Of a stretch of DNA of 58,166 bases, positions 16,867 through 25,797 are shown piece by piece. Position 1 is the first letter of the stretch, and each line of letters starts with the position of its first letter. The stretch covers positions 1-58,166 of the forward strand of contig CACWNW010000024.1 of assembly GCA_902762305.1 (NCBI GenBank), written 5' to 3'. The position numbers and the translations under genes are program-made. The notes beneath the pieces are model-generated. The model made no database searches and was not told the origin of the DNA. It saw only the letters and a program-made list of their open reading frames with translations. This DNA comes from Fibrobacter succinogenes. GTDB taxonomy: Bacteria; Fibrobacterota; Fibrobacteria; Fibrobacterales; Fibrobacteraceae.

Positions 16867-18156
16867 TTATCGCTTGTCCCTGTCAATCCAGGGCCTTGCC
16901 GTCTGGCCTACGTAAATCTGGCGCGGACGGTTGATCTTGGAATTCGGGTCGTCGTGCATTTCCTTCCAGTGGGCAATCCAGCCGGGGAGGCGCCCGATGG
17001 CGAACATCACGGTAAGCATGTTCGTCGGGATGCCCATGGCGCGGTAGAGGATGCCCGAGTAGAAGTCTACGTTCGGGTAGAGCTTGCGCGCGATGAAGTA
17101 GTCGTCCTTGAGGGCGGCTTCTTCGAGCTGGATGGCGATATCCAGGAGCGGGTCGTGCACGTGTTCGCGCTCGAACACCTGGTACATAAGCTTCTTGAGC
17201 ACCTTGGCGCGCGGGTCATAGCTCTTGTACACGCGGTGGCCAAAGCCCGAAAGGCGGAACGGGTCGTTCTTGTCTTTAGCCTTGTCCATCACCTGCTCGA
17301 TGGTCATGCCGCTCTGCTGGATGCGCAGCAGCGTTTCAAGCACGGCCTGGTTTGCACCGCCGTGGAGCGGGCCCCAGAGGGCGCAGATGCCGGCACAGAT
17401 ACTTGCGTAAAGGTTCGCCTGCGAACTGCCCACCATACGCACCGTCGACGTGGAGCAGTTCTGCTCGTGGTCGGCATGCACAATCAGGAGCGTGTTGAGC
17501 GCCTTTTCCATAATCGGATCCGGGTGGTACGGGCGCGCCTTACTGCTGAACATCATGTTCAAGAAGTTGCTGCAGTAGCTGCGTTCGGCTTCCGGGTAAA
17601 CGAACGGTTCGCCGATGCTTGCCTTGTAGGCAAACGCTGCGATGGTGCGGATCTTGGAAATAAGGCCTGCGGTCGTGAGCTCGAAGGCGCTCGCGATGTT
17701 TTCGTCGTCGTAGAAGCGCGGGGTAAACAGGCCCACGGCGTTCACGATGGAACTGAGGATGCCCATCGGGTGCGCGCTCGGCGGCATTTCGCGGAAGAAG
17801 TGCAGCAGGTTCTCGTGCAAGAGCGCATTCTCGGTGAGGAGCGTGCGGAAATGCCCGAGCTGTTCCGGAGTCGGGAGTTCACCGTAAATCAGGAGCCACG
17901 CCGTCTCGGGGAAGGTCGCCTTTTCGGCGAGGTCTTCGATGGAGTAGCCTCGGTAACGGAGAATGCCTTTTTCGCCATTCACGTAGGTGATGGCGCTCTT
18001 GGTGCTGCCTGTGTTCAGGTAGCCGTAATCAAGCGTGACAAGTCCCGTTTCCTTGCGGAGGGAACTGATGTCGAGACCGTGTTCGTTCTCGGTGCCTTCA
18101 ACCACGGGGAGCTCGAAGCTCTTTCCGTTGTAATTCAAGGTCGCTTTGTCGGACAT
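16867..18156 (-). CDS. gltA: Citrate synthase (type II)
   Basis: A 429-residue enzyme that condenses acetyl-CoA and oxaloacetate to citrate. Length and N-terminal beta domain (LNYNGKSFELPVVEGTEN) match hexameric type II enzymes. Catalytic His residues are seen in LWGPLHGGANQAV and LSGFGHRVYKSYDPRAK, and the NCSTSTVRMVGSS segment is conserved. CGGAGG precedes the ATG. The aminotransferase gene lies 40 bp upstream on the same strand, so the two probably form an operon linking oxaloacetate/aspartate exchange with citrate entry. Confidence 0.95.
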   Translation of the reverse strand: MSDKATLNYNGKSFELPVVEGTENEHGLDISSLRKETGLVTLDYGYLNTGSTKSAITYVNGEKGILRYRGYSIEDLAEKATFPETAWLLIYGELPTPEQLGHFRTLLTENALLHENLLHFFREMPPSAHPMGILSSIVNAVGLFTPRFYDDENIASAFELTTAGLISKIRTIAAFAYKASIGEPFVYPEAERSYCSNFLNMMFSSKARPYHPDPIMEKALNTLLIVHADHEQNCSTSTVRMVGSSQANLYASICAGICALWGPLHGGANQAVLETLLRIQQSGMTIEQVMDKAKDKNDPFRLSGFGHRVYKSYDPRAKVLKKLMYQVFEREHVHDPLLDIAIQLEEAALKDDYFIARKLYPNVDFYSGILYRAMGIPTNMLTVMFAIGRLPGWIAHWKEMHDDPNSKINRPRQIYVGQTARPWIDRDKR

Positions 18157-18196
18157 TTATCCTCCGGATTGGCAGTTGGTTGCCCAACCGCCGGTT

Positions 18197-19489
18197 TTAC
18201 TTCATTTCCTTAATGCAATTATAAATATTTTCGAACAGCTTGCCGAGTTTTTCGGTCGGAACGGCGCTGAACGCCACGCGAATAAGGCCCGAAAGCATGA
18301 TTGTGCCGGTGCTGTAGTCCTTGATGAGCTTCTGGCGCAGTGCTTCGGCATCGACGCCCTTCGGCTTGATGCACATAAAGTAACCGCTGTTGCAGGGCAT
18401 GGCCTCGAAGGCTTCCTTGTATTCCGGGTGCGCGGCGAGTTCGTTCTTGATGATGTCGAAGCGCTTCTTGAGCGTGTTGTACTTTTCCTGTTTCTGCTGC
18501 AGGTATTCCGGGCTCTGGAAGGCGGCGAGCAGGATCTTCTGGCTGATGCTCGGGGCGTTAGAGATGTTGCCGCGGACCGTACCGGCAGCCTTGTCTTCGA
18601 GGGCCTTGAGCTGGGCTTCGCTGGCGCCCTTGAAACCGAAGGTCATGAACCCGACGCGGAAGCCCCACACGTAGTCTTCCTTGGTGGGGCCGTCGAGCTT
18701 GACGGCGAGCAGGTTCTCGTTGGCTTCGAGCAGCTTCACGAACAGGGATTCCTTGGTCACGCCTTCCTCGTACACGAGTCCGAAGTAGGCGTCGTCGAGC
18801 AGGGCCACGACCTTGTTGCCCGCGGCGGCGCAGTCGGTGAGGATCTTCGCGATTTCGACTGCTTCCTTCTCTGTTGCGGTGTAGCCGGTCGGGTTGTTCG
18901 GGAAGTTCAGGAGCACGACTTTCTTCTGGCTCTTGCTTTCGGCGAGGGCGGCCTTGAGGGCTTCGGTATCGAACCCGCCGTCCTTGAAGGTGTTGAACGT
19001 CTTGATCTTCGCGCCGCAGCTGTTCACGAACACGAGCTCGTAGTTGTCCCAGTAGAGGTCAGGGATGATGACTTCGTCACCGGCGTCCAGGAACATGTAG
19101 CCCGCGCAGCTGATGGCGTGGGTGAGGGCGCAGGTCACGACCGGGTTGCTGAACTGCTTGCCGGCGAGACTCGGGTTCTTGCGGACAATCTGTTCCTTCC
19201 AGGCCTTGCGGAGGTCGGGGTTGCCAAAACTCGGGGCGTACAGGAACGATTGCTTGGGGAGGTTCAGGCTCTTGAGCACGCAGTCGAGCACGAGCGGGCT
19301 CCCGTCGTCTTCGAGGGCGGTGCCGATGGTCGCGTTGATTTCGGAGCCCTTGGCTTCGGCGCCCTGGCCCAGAATGCCCTTGCGCGGGAAGAAGATTGCC
19401 TTGCCCCTTTCGGAGAGCATGGAGAGAACGTTGCAGCCGTTTGCGGAGAGTTCCGCGTTTGCCTGTTCGGCGAGAGGATTGTAGCTCAT
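18197..19489 (-). CDS. Class I aminotransferase, aspartate-type
   Basis: A 430-residue PLP-dependent transaminase. Fold-type I markers: NPTGYTATEKEAVEIA, the Tyr/Asp segment ALLDDAYFGLVYEEG, the Schiff-base Lys in LDGPTKEDYVWGFRVGF, and RVAFSAVPTEKL near the C-terminus. Aspartate or a related amino acid is the likely substrate. The start MSYNPLAEQ (19489) is preferred over an upstream in-frame ATG at 19606, whose extra 39 residues are low-complexity and cross a GC-rich hairpin. It is followed by gltA. Confidence 0.85.
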   Translation of the reverse strand: MSYNPLAEQANAELSANGCNVLSMLSERGKAIFFPRKGILGQGAEAKGSEINATIGTALEDDGSPLVLDCVLKSLNLPKQSFLYAPSFGNPDLRKAWKEQIVRKNPSLAGKQFSNPVVTCALTHAISCAGYMFLDAGDEVIIPDLYWDNYELVFVNSCGAKIKTFNTFKDGGFDTEALKAALAESKSQKKVVLLNFPNNPTGYTATEKEAVEIAKILTDCAAAGNKVVALLDDAYFGLVYEEGVTKESLFVKLLEANENLLAVKLDGPTKEDYVWGFRVGFMTFGFKGASEAQLKALEDKAAGTVRGNISNAPSISQKILLAAFQSPEYLQQKQEKYNTLKKRFDIIKNELAAHPEYKEAFEAMPCNSGYFMCIKPKGVDAEALRQKLIKDYSTGTIMLSGLIRVAFSAVPTEKLGKLFENIYNCIKEMK

Positions 19490-19559
19490 GACCTTGGTCC
19501 TGTTAAAAATTCCGCGCGCAAAGATAGTTTTTTTAGGGGGAGTTTTCAAGTTTTCTGTA

Positions 19560-19640
19560 GGCAAAAGGGGGAAGCCTCCCCCTCGCAAAAGCCTTGTCTT
19601 TTGCAACCCTCTCTCCTAGGGTCCCCCCCCTAAGACCCCG
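19560..19640. other. GC-rich hairpin and C8 tract upstream of the aminotransferase
   Basis: GGGGGAAGCCTCCCCC (near 19568-19585) is a tight hairpin; read on the minus strand it is followed by TTTT. Next to it are CCTAGGG and a run of eight C (about 19622-19629). On the minus strand this lies in the leader of the aminotransferase-gltA operon, so attenuation is possible. The homopolymer could vary in length. Confidence 0.4.
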
Positions 19641-19718
19641 TTGTACATTTTTTGTAATAAAAATGCAGAAATCATGGTTTTGAATGTATATTTCATATGC
19701 TTATTTGGAGGATCGTTT

Positions 19719-21317
19719 ATGGCTTTGAAGCGTTTATTGATTGCCGTAGCATTTTTGTCCATGGTAAACGGTTCGCTTGCCGGGGAAGTACCTAATGTCA
19801 CGAAGTCGGTGTTGCTAAGGTCTAAAGAGAAGAAACCTTACACTACAGAGGTGAAAGTTTATAAAAACGGCATGGATGAAGCCAAGTTTGATCGATTGAT
19901 TGATAGTTTATTTATGGCCGATGATCATTTAGACTTAGACTCCCTCTATGAAAAGTATGTTGACCGTAAAACAGTCGAGAAACAGAGGTATGAAGAATAT
20001 CTTTTAAAAATTGAACTGTATTACAACGAGGAGGCTGTGGCTTTCCTCAGTAACCAATATTTGCAGGAGGATGTGGCGAATTTCGTAGCTGGCGCTAGTA
20101 AATATGATGACTCTCTTCAAACTTTAATGTTTGGCGAAACAAAGGGTGCGAAAAACCTTGATGAAGTAGTGGCCAAATTGAGTCAAATGAAAGTCTACGA
20201 TGTTTTTGTTCAAGGCTCGGACACAGCCGCGTTTAATGCTGAAATCAATCGCTATTCTGATAGTAAAAGAAAGACTTTTACTAGAGGCGTGAAAATTTCA
20301 GCAGCTCATGGAATTGTAAAAGCAAAAGTGCTCCGGGACTGGGGCGATGATAATCAAATGTGTGAACTATACGACGTTGAAACCGGAAAACGAATACAAG
20401 TTTCGGACTTGTTGCCGAGCAATAGGGTGAAGTTTGAATATGGTAGAGACTCTGTAACTTTAGTAAAAGTCGACAAAATTGACAAAGACGGTATAGAATT
20501 TTATGATGACTCGACTGATTCGCATATTGTCGATAAGAACGATAGTGTATACTTTGTACTGACGGATTACGCAAAATCCTTGATGGCTAGAGATAAGGGC
20601 TATACCATATCGATGGCGACAAACGCATATGGCGACAAGATAAAGAAATATCATTTTAGGAGAGTTAACGGTTCTCCTCATAATAGGGATGTTTTCATTC
20701 CCATGGAACTGAAGGGCTGCTCCAATACCAAGAAAATTCGAAATCGTATGCTTGATATTATGTTCGGCCATAATAAAGGAGACTTGGACACTTTGGTTAT
20801 CGAAGGTGTCAAAAAATGGATTCCGGAACACAGAGATGGAAAAAGTATGTTGTTGCAACTGGGTGATGGCTTGATTTCCTTTGGTTTCGAGGATCAATCA
20901 ACGCGGGGTAACTCAAATAACATTTTTGCTGTTTTTGATAGGAAAACAGGAACGGAAATCTCTGCAAAAGATCTCATAAAGGACAAGGCTGGATTTATGA
21001 AGTTCGTCAACTCCCACAACCTTTATTTGGCAGGATTTCTTGTTGACACAACAAAAATAAAAGAGCAGCCAAAAAAATTTGGCGAGCAATTCCGTAACTA
21101 TTTGCGTCATTCTGTTGCAATGGGCCCTTTCTCGGGGATAAAGGAATTTCCGACTTCTTGGTGGTTCTCTTTCAATAAAATGGATGAAATTGTCCCTGTC
21201 GAGTTCAATACGCCAACAGCCAGAATATTCCTGGATTATGCAGACATCAAAAAATATATAAATCCTAAATATCTCAAGGCCATGGATCGTGCCGTGAAAT
21301 CGGCAGGGAAGTTATGA
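19719..21317 (+). CDS. Secreted protein with DUF3298-like C-terminus
   Basis: A 532-residue protein with a signal peptide (MALKRLLIAVAFLSMVNGSLA). The start at 19719 is chosen because GGAGG lies 8 nt upstream; the longer reading from 19641 lacks a ribosome binding site. The last 130 residues (KDLIKDKAGFMKFV...PTSWWFSFNKMDEIVPVEF...IFLDYADIKKYI) resemble the DUF3298/RsiV-type domain. The rest is not recognised. The stop overlaps the next gene's start (ATGA), so the pair is co-translated. Confidence 0.7.
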   Translation: MALKRLLIAVAFLSMVNGSLAGEVPNVTKSVLLRSKEKKPYTTEVKVYKNGMDEAKFDRLIDSLFMADDHLDLDSLYEKYVDRKTVEKQRYEEYLLKIELYYNEEAVAFLSNQYLQEDVANFVAGASKYDDSLQTLMFGETKGAKNLDEVVAKLSQMKVYDVFVQGSDTAAFNAEINRYSDSKRKTFTRGVKISAAHGIVKAKVLRDWGDDNQMCELYDVETGKRIQVSDLLPSNRVKFEYGRDSVTLVKVDKIDKDGIEFYDDSTDSHIVDKNDSVYFVLTDYAKSLMARDKGYTISMATNAYGDKIKKYHFRRVNGSPHNRDVFIPMELKGCSNTKKIRNRMLDIMFGHNKGDLDTLVIEGVKKWIPEHRDGKSMLLQLGDGLISFGFEDQSTRGNSNNIFAVFDRKTGTEISAKDLIKDKAGFMKFVNSHNLYLAGFLVDTTKIKEQPKKFGEQFRNYLRHSVAMGPFSGIKEFPTSWWFSFNKMDEIVPVEFNTPTARIFLDYADIKKYINPKYLKAMDRAVKSAGKL

Positions 21318-22141
21318 ATATGTTTGCAAAAATATTGATTAGTGTTTTTAGTGCTTTCTCGCTTTCGGCTGCGTGTGATGCCGGGCTTTGGTTAAATGCT
21401 GTTGATTTGAGGAGAGACTCGACGATTGCCTCTCTTTTTAATGCGGTTGATGATTCTTTATACGAAATAAACAAAACGACAGAATGGAGTGTAATTGCCA
21501 ATGCGTGCAATTGCATCGGTGGTGCTGGCGGTATTTTCCTGCAATCTAGGCATGTTGATTTGATGGGAACTGGTTGGCATTTGAATTGGTGTGGCTATCC
21601 TGATTCCGTTGTTTTTTATAGGGAAGAAGTACAATACCGTACGAAGGATCTGATTTTAAAAACAAGTTCTGTTTTGTTTGGCCAGGTTCAAACATTGAAA
21701 AAGCTCATTATGGAGAAGGGATGTGAAACTGATTCGGTCTATGAGTTTTCAGATAAAGAGTTGATTCCCGAAAATGCTAAAAAAGGAATTTATGTTGTAG
21801 ATATTCCTGTTCCGAGCGAAAATGTCCTTGTGCCGCAGTCTGTCCGCCTTTTGAAAATTTATTATCCCAATGGAACGCTTGCTCGCGAAATTCAGTTTTT
21901 GCAAGGGCTTAGGAATGGATATGACAAACGCTATTTCCCTTCGGGAAAAAAGTACATTGTTAATCATTACAAAAATGGTTTGATGGAAGGAATGCAAATG
22001 AAATATTTCCGTTCTGGGAAGAAGTCTCTTGAAGTGAAATACAAAAATGGAAAACATGTAGGAATTGTAAAATACTATTCAGAAGAAGATGGCTCGGTGA
22101 CTATAGAAGAAATTGGCGAATTTGCATGGTTCGGGTGGTAA
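21314..22141 (+). CDS. Secreted MORN-variant repeat protein
   Basis: A 275-residue exported protein (signal MNMFAKILISVFSAFSLSA). Residues about 175-265 contain three MORN_2-type repeats of about 22 residues: IYYPNGTLAREIQFLQGLRN, RYFPSGKKYIVNHYKNGLME, KYFRSGKKSLEVKYKNGKH. This pattern occurs in many proteins of unclear role, including YwqK-type proteins labelled antitoxins. An N-terminal region with Cys residues (ANACNCIGG) is not recognised. The ATG overlaps the preceding TGA. Confidence 0.72.
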   Translation: MNMFAKILISVFSAFSLSAACDAGLWLNAVDLRRDSTIASLFNAVDDSLYEINKTTEWSVIANACNCIGGAGGIFLQSRHVDLMGTGWHLNWCGYPDSVVFYREEVQYRTKDLILKTSSVLFGQVQTLKKLIMEKGCETDSVYEFSDKELIPENAKKGIYVVDIPVPSENVLVPQSVRLLKIYYPNGTLAREIQFLQGLRNGYDKRYFPSGKKYIVNHYKNGLMEGMQMKYFRSGKKSLEVKYKNGKHVGIVKYYSEEDGSVTIEEIGEFAWFGW

Positions 22142-22190
22142 TACCCAATTTTTCTTTATTTTTTCACGATAAATCAAGCCAAAAACGCGT

Positions 22191-22342
22191 TTATAATTGT
22201 ATTTTTTGCGGTACCGAATGATACCTTTAAAAATGCACAAATCTTTAAAAATGCACAAATTGCACAAAAAGGTGAATATATGCTTGATTTGAACACTGTC
22301 GATTGGAAGACGCTCCCCTTCGGTTATTACGATACCGATTAA
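22191..22342 (+). pseudogene. Duplicated 5' end of ilvE (leader plus 20 codons)
   Basis: 22191-22341 matches 26528-26662, the leader and first codons of ilvE, almost base for base. It has a small deletion in the leader and an extra direct repeat of CTTTAAAAATGCACAAAT. The copied reading frame (22280-22342) keeps the ribosome binding site and gives MLDLNTVDWKTLPFGYYDTD, then hits TAA exactly at the breakpoint. It is followed without a gap by a FISUMP fragment. It is a segmental duplication scar. Confidence 0.85.
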
Positions 22343-22737
22343 GGTTGCGGCTGGGAAGCGGAGTGCTCGTCGACTTATCCGGTGCGTGGTATTTGTCCTG
22401 AGGGCTGGCACCTGCCTGCGAATTCAGAATGGAATGCTCTTTTCACGGCAGTCGGTGGTCGATCAGCTGCGGATATGATGCTAAAATCGACAAGTGGCTG
22501 GTTCGATAGCGGCAATGGCACTGATGCTTATTCCTTTGCTGCGTTGCCTGCTGGCTACAGGTACGTGGATGGGAGTTTTACCGATGAAGGCGAATATGTG
22601 GCTTCTGGTGTTCTACGGAGGAGGGGGAGGCAGGCGACTTCGCGTACACCATGGGTTTGGGCTTCGTCCTTGGTATTGCGAAGCTGGCCGACTACAGCAA
22701 GCTGAAAGGATTCTCTGTCCGTTGCGTAAAGGACTAG
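22343..22737 (+). pseudogene. FISUMP-domain gene remnant (5' truncated, frameshifted)
   Basis: It starts in the middle of a FISUMP domain (GCGWEAECSSTYPVRGICPE) and runs through GWHLPANSEWNALFTAVGG and YSFAALPAGYRY. Near 22605 one base is missing (GTGGCTTCTGG instead of a codon for Phe). After the shift the frame continues as WCSTEEGEAGDFAYTMGLGF to GFSVRCVKD and TAG at 22735. No signal peptide or start remains. The intact source is not among the other FISUMP genes in the window. Confidence 0.85.
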
Positions 22738-23112
22738 CAGTGAGGTGAGTGCAGCGCGAAAATACTTGCATTTCTGCATTGCCGTGCCGTTTTAGCGATA
22801 GCTGGTAGTTGTAGTGCTGGGTCACGTCTGTAGCTCATTTCTGGTTTGGCGCTGTTGTCGTAAAGTTGCGGTTCACTAAAATATATTGCCGATGCATTTT
22901 TATGAAATGCATGTGCAAGGAGTATATGATTTTGAAGCGCTATGGCGTGCTGGGGAAACTTGGTTCCTGAGTGAAAATGCTGTATAATGTGGTTGATTTG
23001 TATTACAAAGTAGAAACAAGTGCGCTACCGCGAAAATTTTACAAATAAATTTGCAATGTTCCTTACAAATTTGTTGTATTTTACTGACAAATCACAAACA
23101 AAGGAGCATAAA
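22738..23112. other. Gene-free stretch before the caspase-like gene
   Basis: No real gene is seen. It holds a small palindrome GCATTT...AAATGC (about 22894-22911), an AAGGAG followed by a 14-codon frame (ATG 22926 to TGA 22968, MILKRYGVLGKLGS) that may be the remains of a gene start, and the AT-rich promoter region of the next gene. Confidence 0.5.
23051..23080 (+). promoter_or_regulatory. Probable promoter of the caspase-like gene
   Basis: TTGCAA (23051-23056) and TGTATT (23075-23080) are 18 bp apart, about 33 bp before the start codon. TTTACAAAT-like words are repeated around it. The -35 word is the same as in the DUF2589 operon promoter at 50023-50051. Confidence 0.45.
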
Positions 23113-25614
23113 TTGGCTAACGAAAAAACAATCCCCATGATTTCTATTGACCCGACAACGGTGACGAATCCTGCAGGAAAAATCACCTTGGAAGAATTTA
23201 AGGAAAAGTATGGTCGAGAAATTAAAACACTAGAGAAGCAGGTTCCTGAACTTACGTTGGTTCATGAACTAGATTTGACTGCGCGAGCATTGCTGGTTTG
23301 TTCATGGGGCCTGAGCGCCAAGAGTTGTGGAACAAGATCCGTAATTGTATCTGTACAAACACCGGTTGTCGCTGCCAGAAGGGCTGGCTCGTCGAATTCT
23401 ACAAGGAAGTATTCTTATAAGATTTATAGAAAGGATATTGATTGGCAAAGCCTTTCTGCTATGCAAAAAATTCAGCTCTATGCAGAAAAGGCTGCACAGG
23501 ATCAGTCGATAAAGACCGGAGAAGTTCCGTCTGATTTTTCTCTGTTCCGCACTGTGACGAATTCCTCTGCTGGAATGGATGTTTTTGTCGATTCTAATGT
23601 CATTCATGAACATGTTTATATCTACCGACTGTACACCAGCAGCAACAGGTATATCGAACAGATTGTCCATTACCTTACGGTTCGTCCGTCTATTACGAGT
23701 TTTACGGGTGTTCCAGATCCGCTTGTGCGCCGGGTAAAATTCGATTATGAAGTCGAGAATACGACGCAGATTGCTGTTTATAAGGGCTCGTCCCAAACGC
23801 CGTTGGCAAATCCGTCTGTAGATACGGCTGTCCAGAACGGAAATACATACTCCTATAGACTGGTTGCGAAGAATGAATGGGATCGCACGATGGAAAAGAC
23901 GATTTCTGTTCGATGCACCGGTATGAAACCGGCCAAGCCTGTGCTTTCTGTTGTAAAGGATGCTGCTTATGTTAGGAACAGGCTGTCTTGGTCGGTGTTG
24001 CCGAATGTGTCCAGTTGCTCGATTGTGCGTACTAGAGTTGTAAATGGCAATCGAACGACAAGGACGATTACGCCGACATACGCCAATGGCTATTACATTG
24101 ATTCCGATGTCGTAAAAGGTGCAACGTATTCTTATACAATGACGGTGACGAATGGCTGGGGGTCGACGGCGGGAAGGGCTGTTTCGATCACTATGACTGG
24201 AAATGCTCCGGCTGTTCCTGCCATTTCGAGCCTTACGACAGAGAGAAATGGCTCTGTTAACGTAAATATCGCACAAGTGGTTAATGCTACTGGCTACAAA
24301 ATTTATCGTTCTGTCAACGGACAAGAACGTTATGCCGGTGGAACGTCGACGATTTCGTACAACGATTTTGCCTGCCCGGTAAACGAAGAAATTACTTACA
24401 GGGTTACTGCCGTCAATGGATGGGGCGAATCTGCAAAATCTGCTTCTAAGACGATTTTCTCGTATCCGTGTGCGGACAACCAGATTAAACGCAAGGCGCT
24501 CTGCATTGCAACAAAGTTTAATGAACGTTCTCTAAAGAGCTGCAGTGAAATGGCGAAGGCGTTCCAGTATAATGGAATTCCTGCAGAATATGTCCAGAAC
24601 CTTTCTGAAGCAGACCTTAAAAATAAATTAAAAACGTTCTTTGATGGATTTGATGCGGATGATTATCCTATCATCATGTGCAATGCGCATGGCAGTGTGG
24701 ATTACATTTCACTTTTGGTAGAAAATGGTTCCCAAAAGTCGATTTCGTTTGCGAATCTGAAAAAGATTCTAGACAAAGTCCCTGGTCACAAGATTCTTAT
24801 GATAGATTCTTGTTATAGTGGAAGTGCCGTTACAGATAATTCTACTGTTAGTAAAAAAACGGTAAAGAGTCTGGCGCTTTCGAAGGAACCTGAATTTTCG
24901 GCCCTGGATTTTGCAGCGACGATTAGAGGCGTGTTCTCGATAAAGACTGCAGTTGCGAAAACTGCGGCTAAGACTAAGGCTAGGACGCTCTCTACGGGGT
25001 CTGGGGAATTGGCAACTCCTGATTATTCCGTCATTTGTAGTGCCTCTCCAAATCAAAGTTCTTGGGGATATAGGCAGGAGTACAACTATATTCCTTACTG
25101 GTGGAGCATTGGTCTTGGGTGGGATTTCTTGCAAACTCCAGAAGTCTTTAAGCCTTGCGGTCATCATTCCGATACAAACGGTAACAGGTCTATTACCGTG
25201 GCTGAATTGGCTGAATATTCTAGAATGCGGGAGGCAACCTCTGATCGCGTTATAAGCCGCCAGTCTCAACCATTCTGCTGGCCGGAAAATGATGGTACGG
25301 TTGTTGCAGTATTCCCCTCTAGTATTCGGTATTTTACATTGAAGAATAGCGCAGGGGCTGCGGCGAGCATGAGTGTGTCTATTACGAACCCGGATACTGG
25401 GCGTACATCTACTTGGAATGTTTCAGGATCCTGTGCTGTTAATGGATGCAAGCAAATTGATCTTTCTTCAAAGATAACCAAGAATGGGACAAAGGTAAAG
25501 TTTGTCACTGTTGTGTCGGGAACTCGCAGGGTGTCTAATGAGTTTATCTTTAGCGCCTTGTCGAATCAGTCGGTTAGCTTTGAAGTGACAAGTTCGTCTT
25601 TGACGGAAAAATAA
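23113..25614 (+). CDS. Caspase-like (clan CD) protease with FN3-like repeats and an EF-hand loop
   Basis: About 833 residues from a TTG start at 23113, chosen because AAGGAG (23101-23106) lies 6 nt upstream; no upstream ATG has a ribosome binding site. There is no signal peptide or transmembrane helix. Residues about 185-475 hold three FN3-like domains with repeated GxTYSYxxxxxNxWG signatures. From about 476 a caspase/metacaspase-type domain follows: His526 in MCNAHGS and Cys567 in MIDSCYSGS form the expected dyad. A basic Lys/Ala/Thr-rich insert follows (near 600-640), a likely processing loop. Residues 687-698 (DTNGNRSITVAE) fit a Ca2+-binding EF-hand loop. A beta-rich tail ends the protein. 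Substrate unknown; the FN3 repeats suggest target binding. Confidence 0.75.
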   Translation: MANEKTIPMISIDPTTVTNPAGKITLEEFKEKYGREIKTLEKQVPELTLVHELDLTARALLVCSWGLSAKSCGTRSVIVSVQTPVVAARRAGSSNSTRKYSYKIYRKDIDWQSLSAMQKIQLYAEKAAQDQSIKTGEVPSDFSLFRTVTNSSAGMDVFVDSNVIHEHVYIYRLYTSSNRYIEQIVHYLTVRPSITSFTGVPDPLVRRVKFDYEVENTTQIAVYKGSSQTPLANPSVDTAVQNGNTYSYRLVAKNEWDRTMEKTISVRCTGMKPAKPVLSVVKDAAYVRNRLSWSVLPNVSSCSIVRTRVVNGNRTTRTITPTYANGYYIDSDVVKGATYSYTMTVTNGWGSTAGRAVSITMTGNAPAVPAISSLTTERNGSVNVNIAQVVNATGYKIYRSVNGQERYAGGTSTISYNDFACPVNEEITYRVTAVNGWGESAKSASKTIFSYPCADNQIKRKALCIATKFNERSLKSCSEMAKAFQYNGIPAEYVQNLSEADLKNKLKTFFDGFDADDYPIIMCNAHGSVDYISLLVENGSQKSISFANLKKILDKVPGHKILMIDSCYSGSAVTDNSTVSKKTVKSLALSKEPEFSALDFAATIRGVFSIKTAVAKTAAKTKARTLSTGSGELATPDYSVICSASPNQSSWGYRQEYNYIPYWWSIGLGWDFLQTPEVFKPCGHHSDTNGNRSITVAELAEYSRMREATSDRVISRQSQPFCWPENDGTVVAVFPSSIRYFTLKNSAGAAASMSVSITNPDTGRTSTWNVSGSCAVNGCKQIDLSSKITKNGTKVKFVTVVSGTRRVSNEFIFSALSNQSVSFEVTSSSLTEK

Positions 25615-25638
25615 CCGAAAGTAACAGAATGTTCTCCA

Positions 25639-25687
25639 TGTAGCCAAGGGCGGGCTCCGGGTTTCCGGGGCCCGTCGTTTTTTTTTG
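25639..25687 (+). terminator. Terminator, copy 1 of a duplicated element
   Basis: Stem 25651-25660 with 25665-25674 (10 bp, GTTT loop) is followed by ten T residues. The 48-bp block from TGTAGCC to the T-run recurs with one mismatch at 26419-26466. Confidence 0.9.
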
Positions 25688-25797
25688 TACAACGTTGTAA
25701 AAGTTTTACATACTGTAATTAACTTTTTAGATTATTTTATTTTAAAACGGGATGAGGAGACCGTTCGCTTTCTCCTTGGGAACAAAAGGATTGATAA

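Noticed and set aside
16855-19633. Long plus-strand open frames (452 and 495 codons)
   Set aside because: They are the antisense of citrate synthase and the aminotransferase, both of which have full family motifs.
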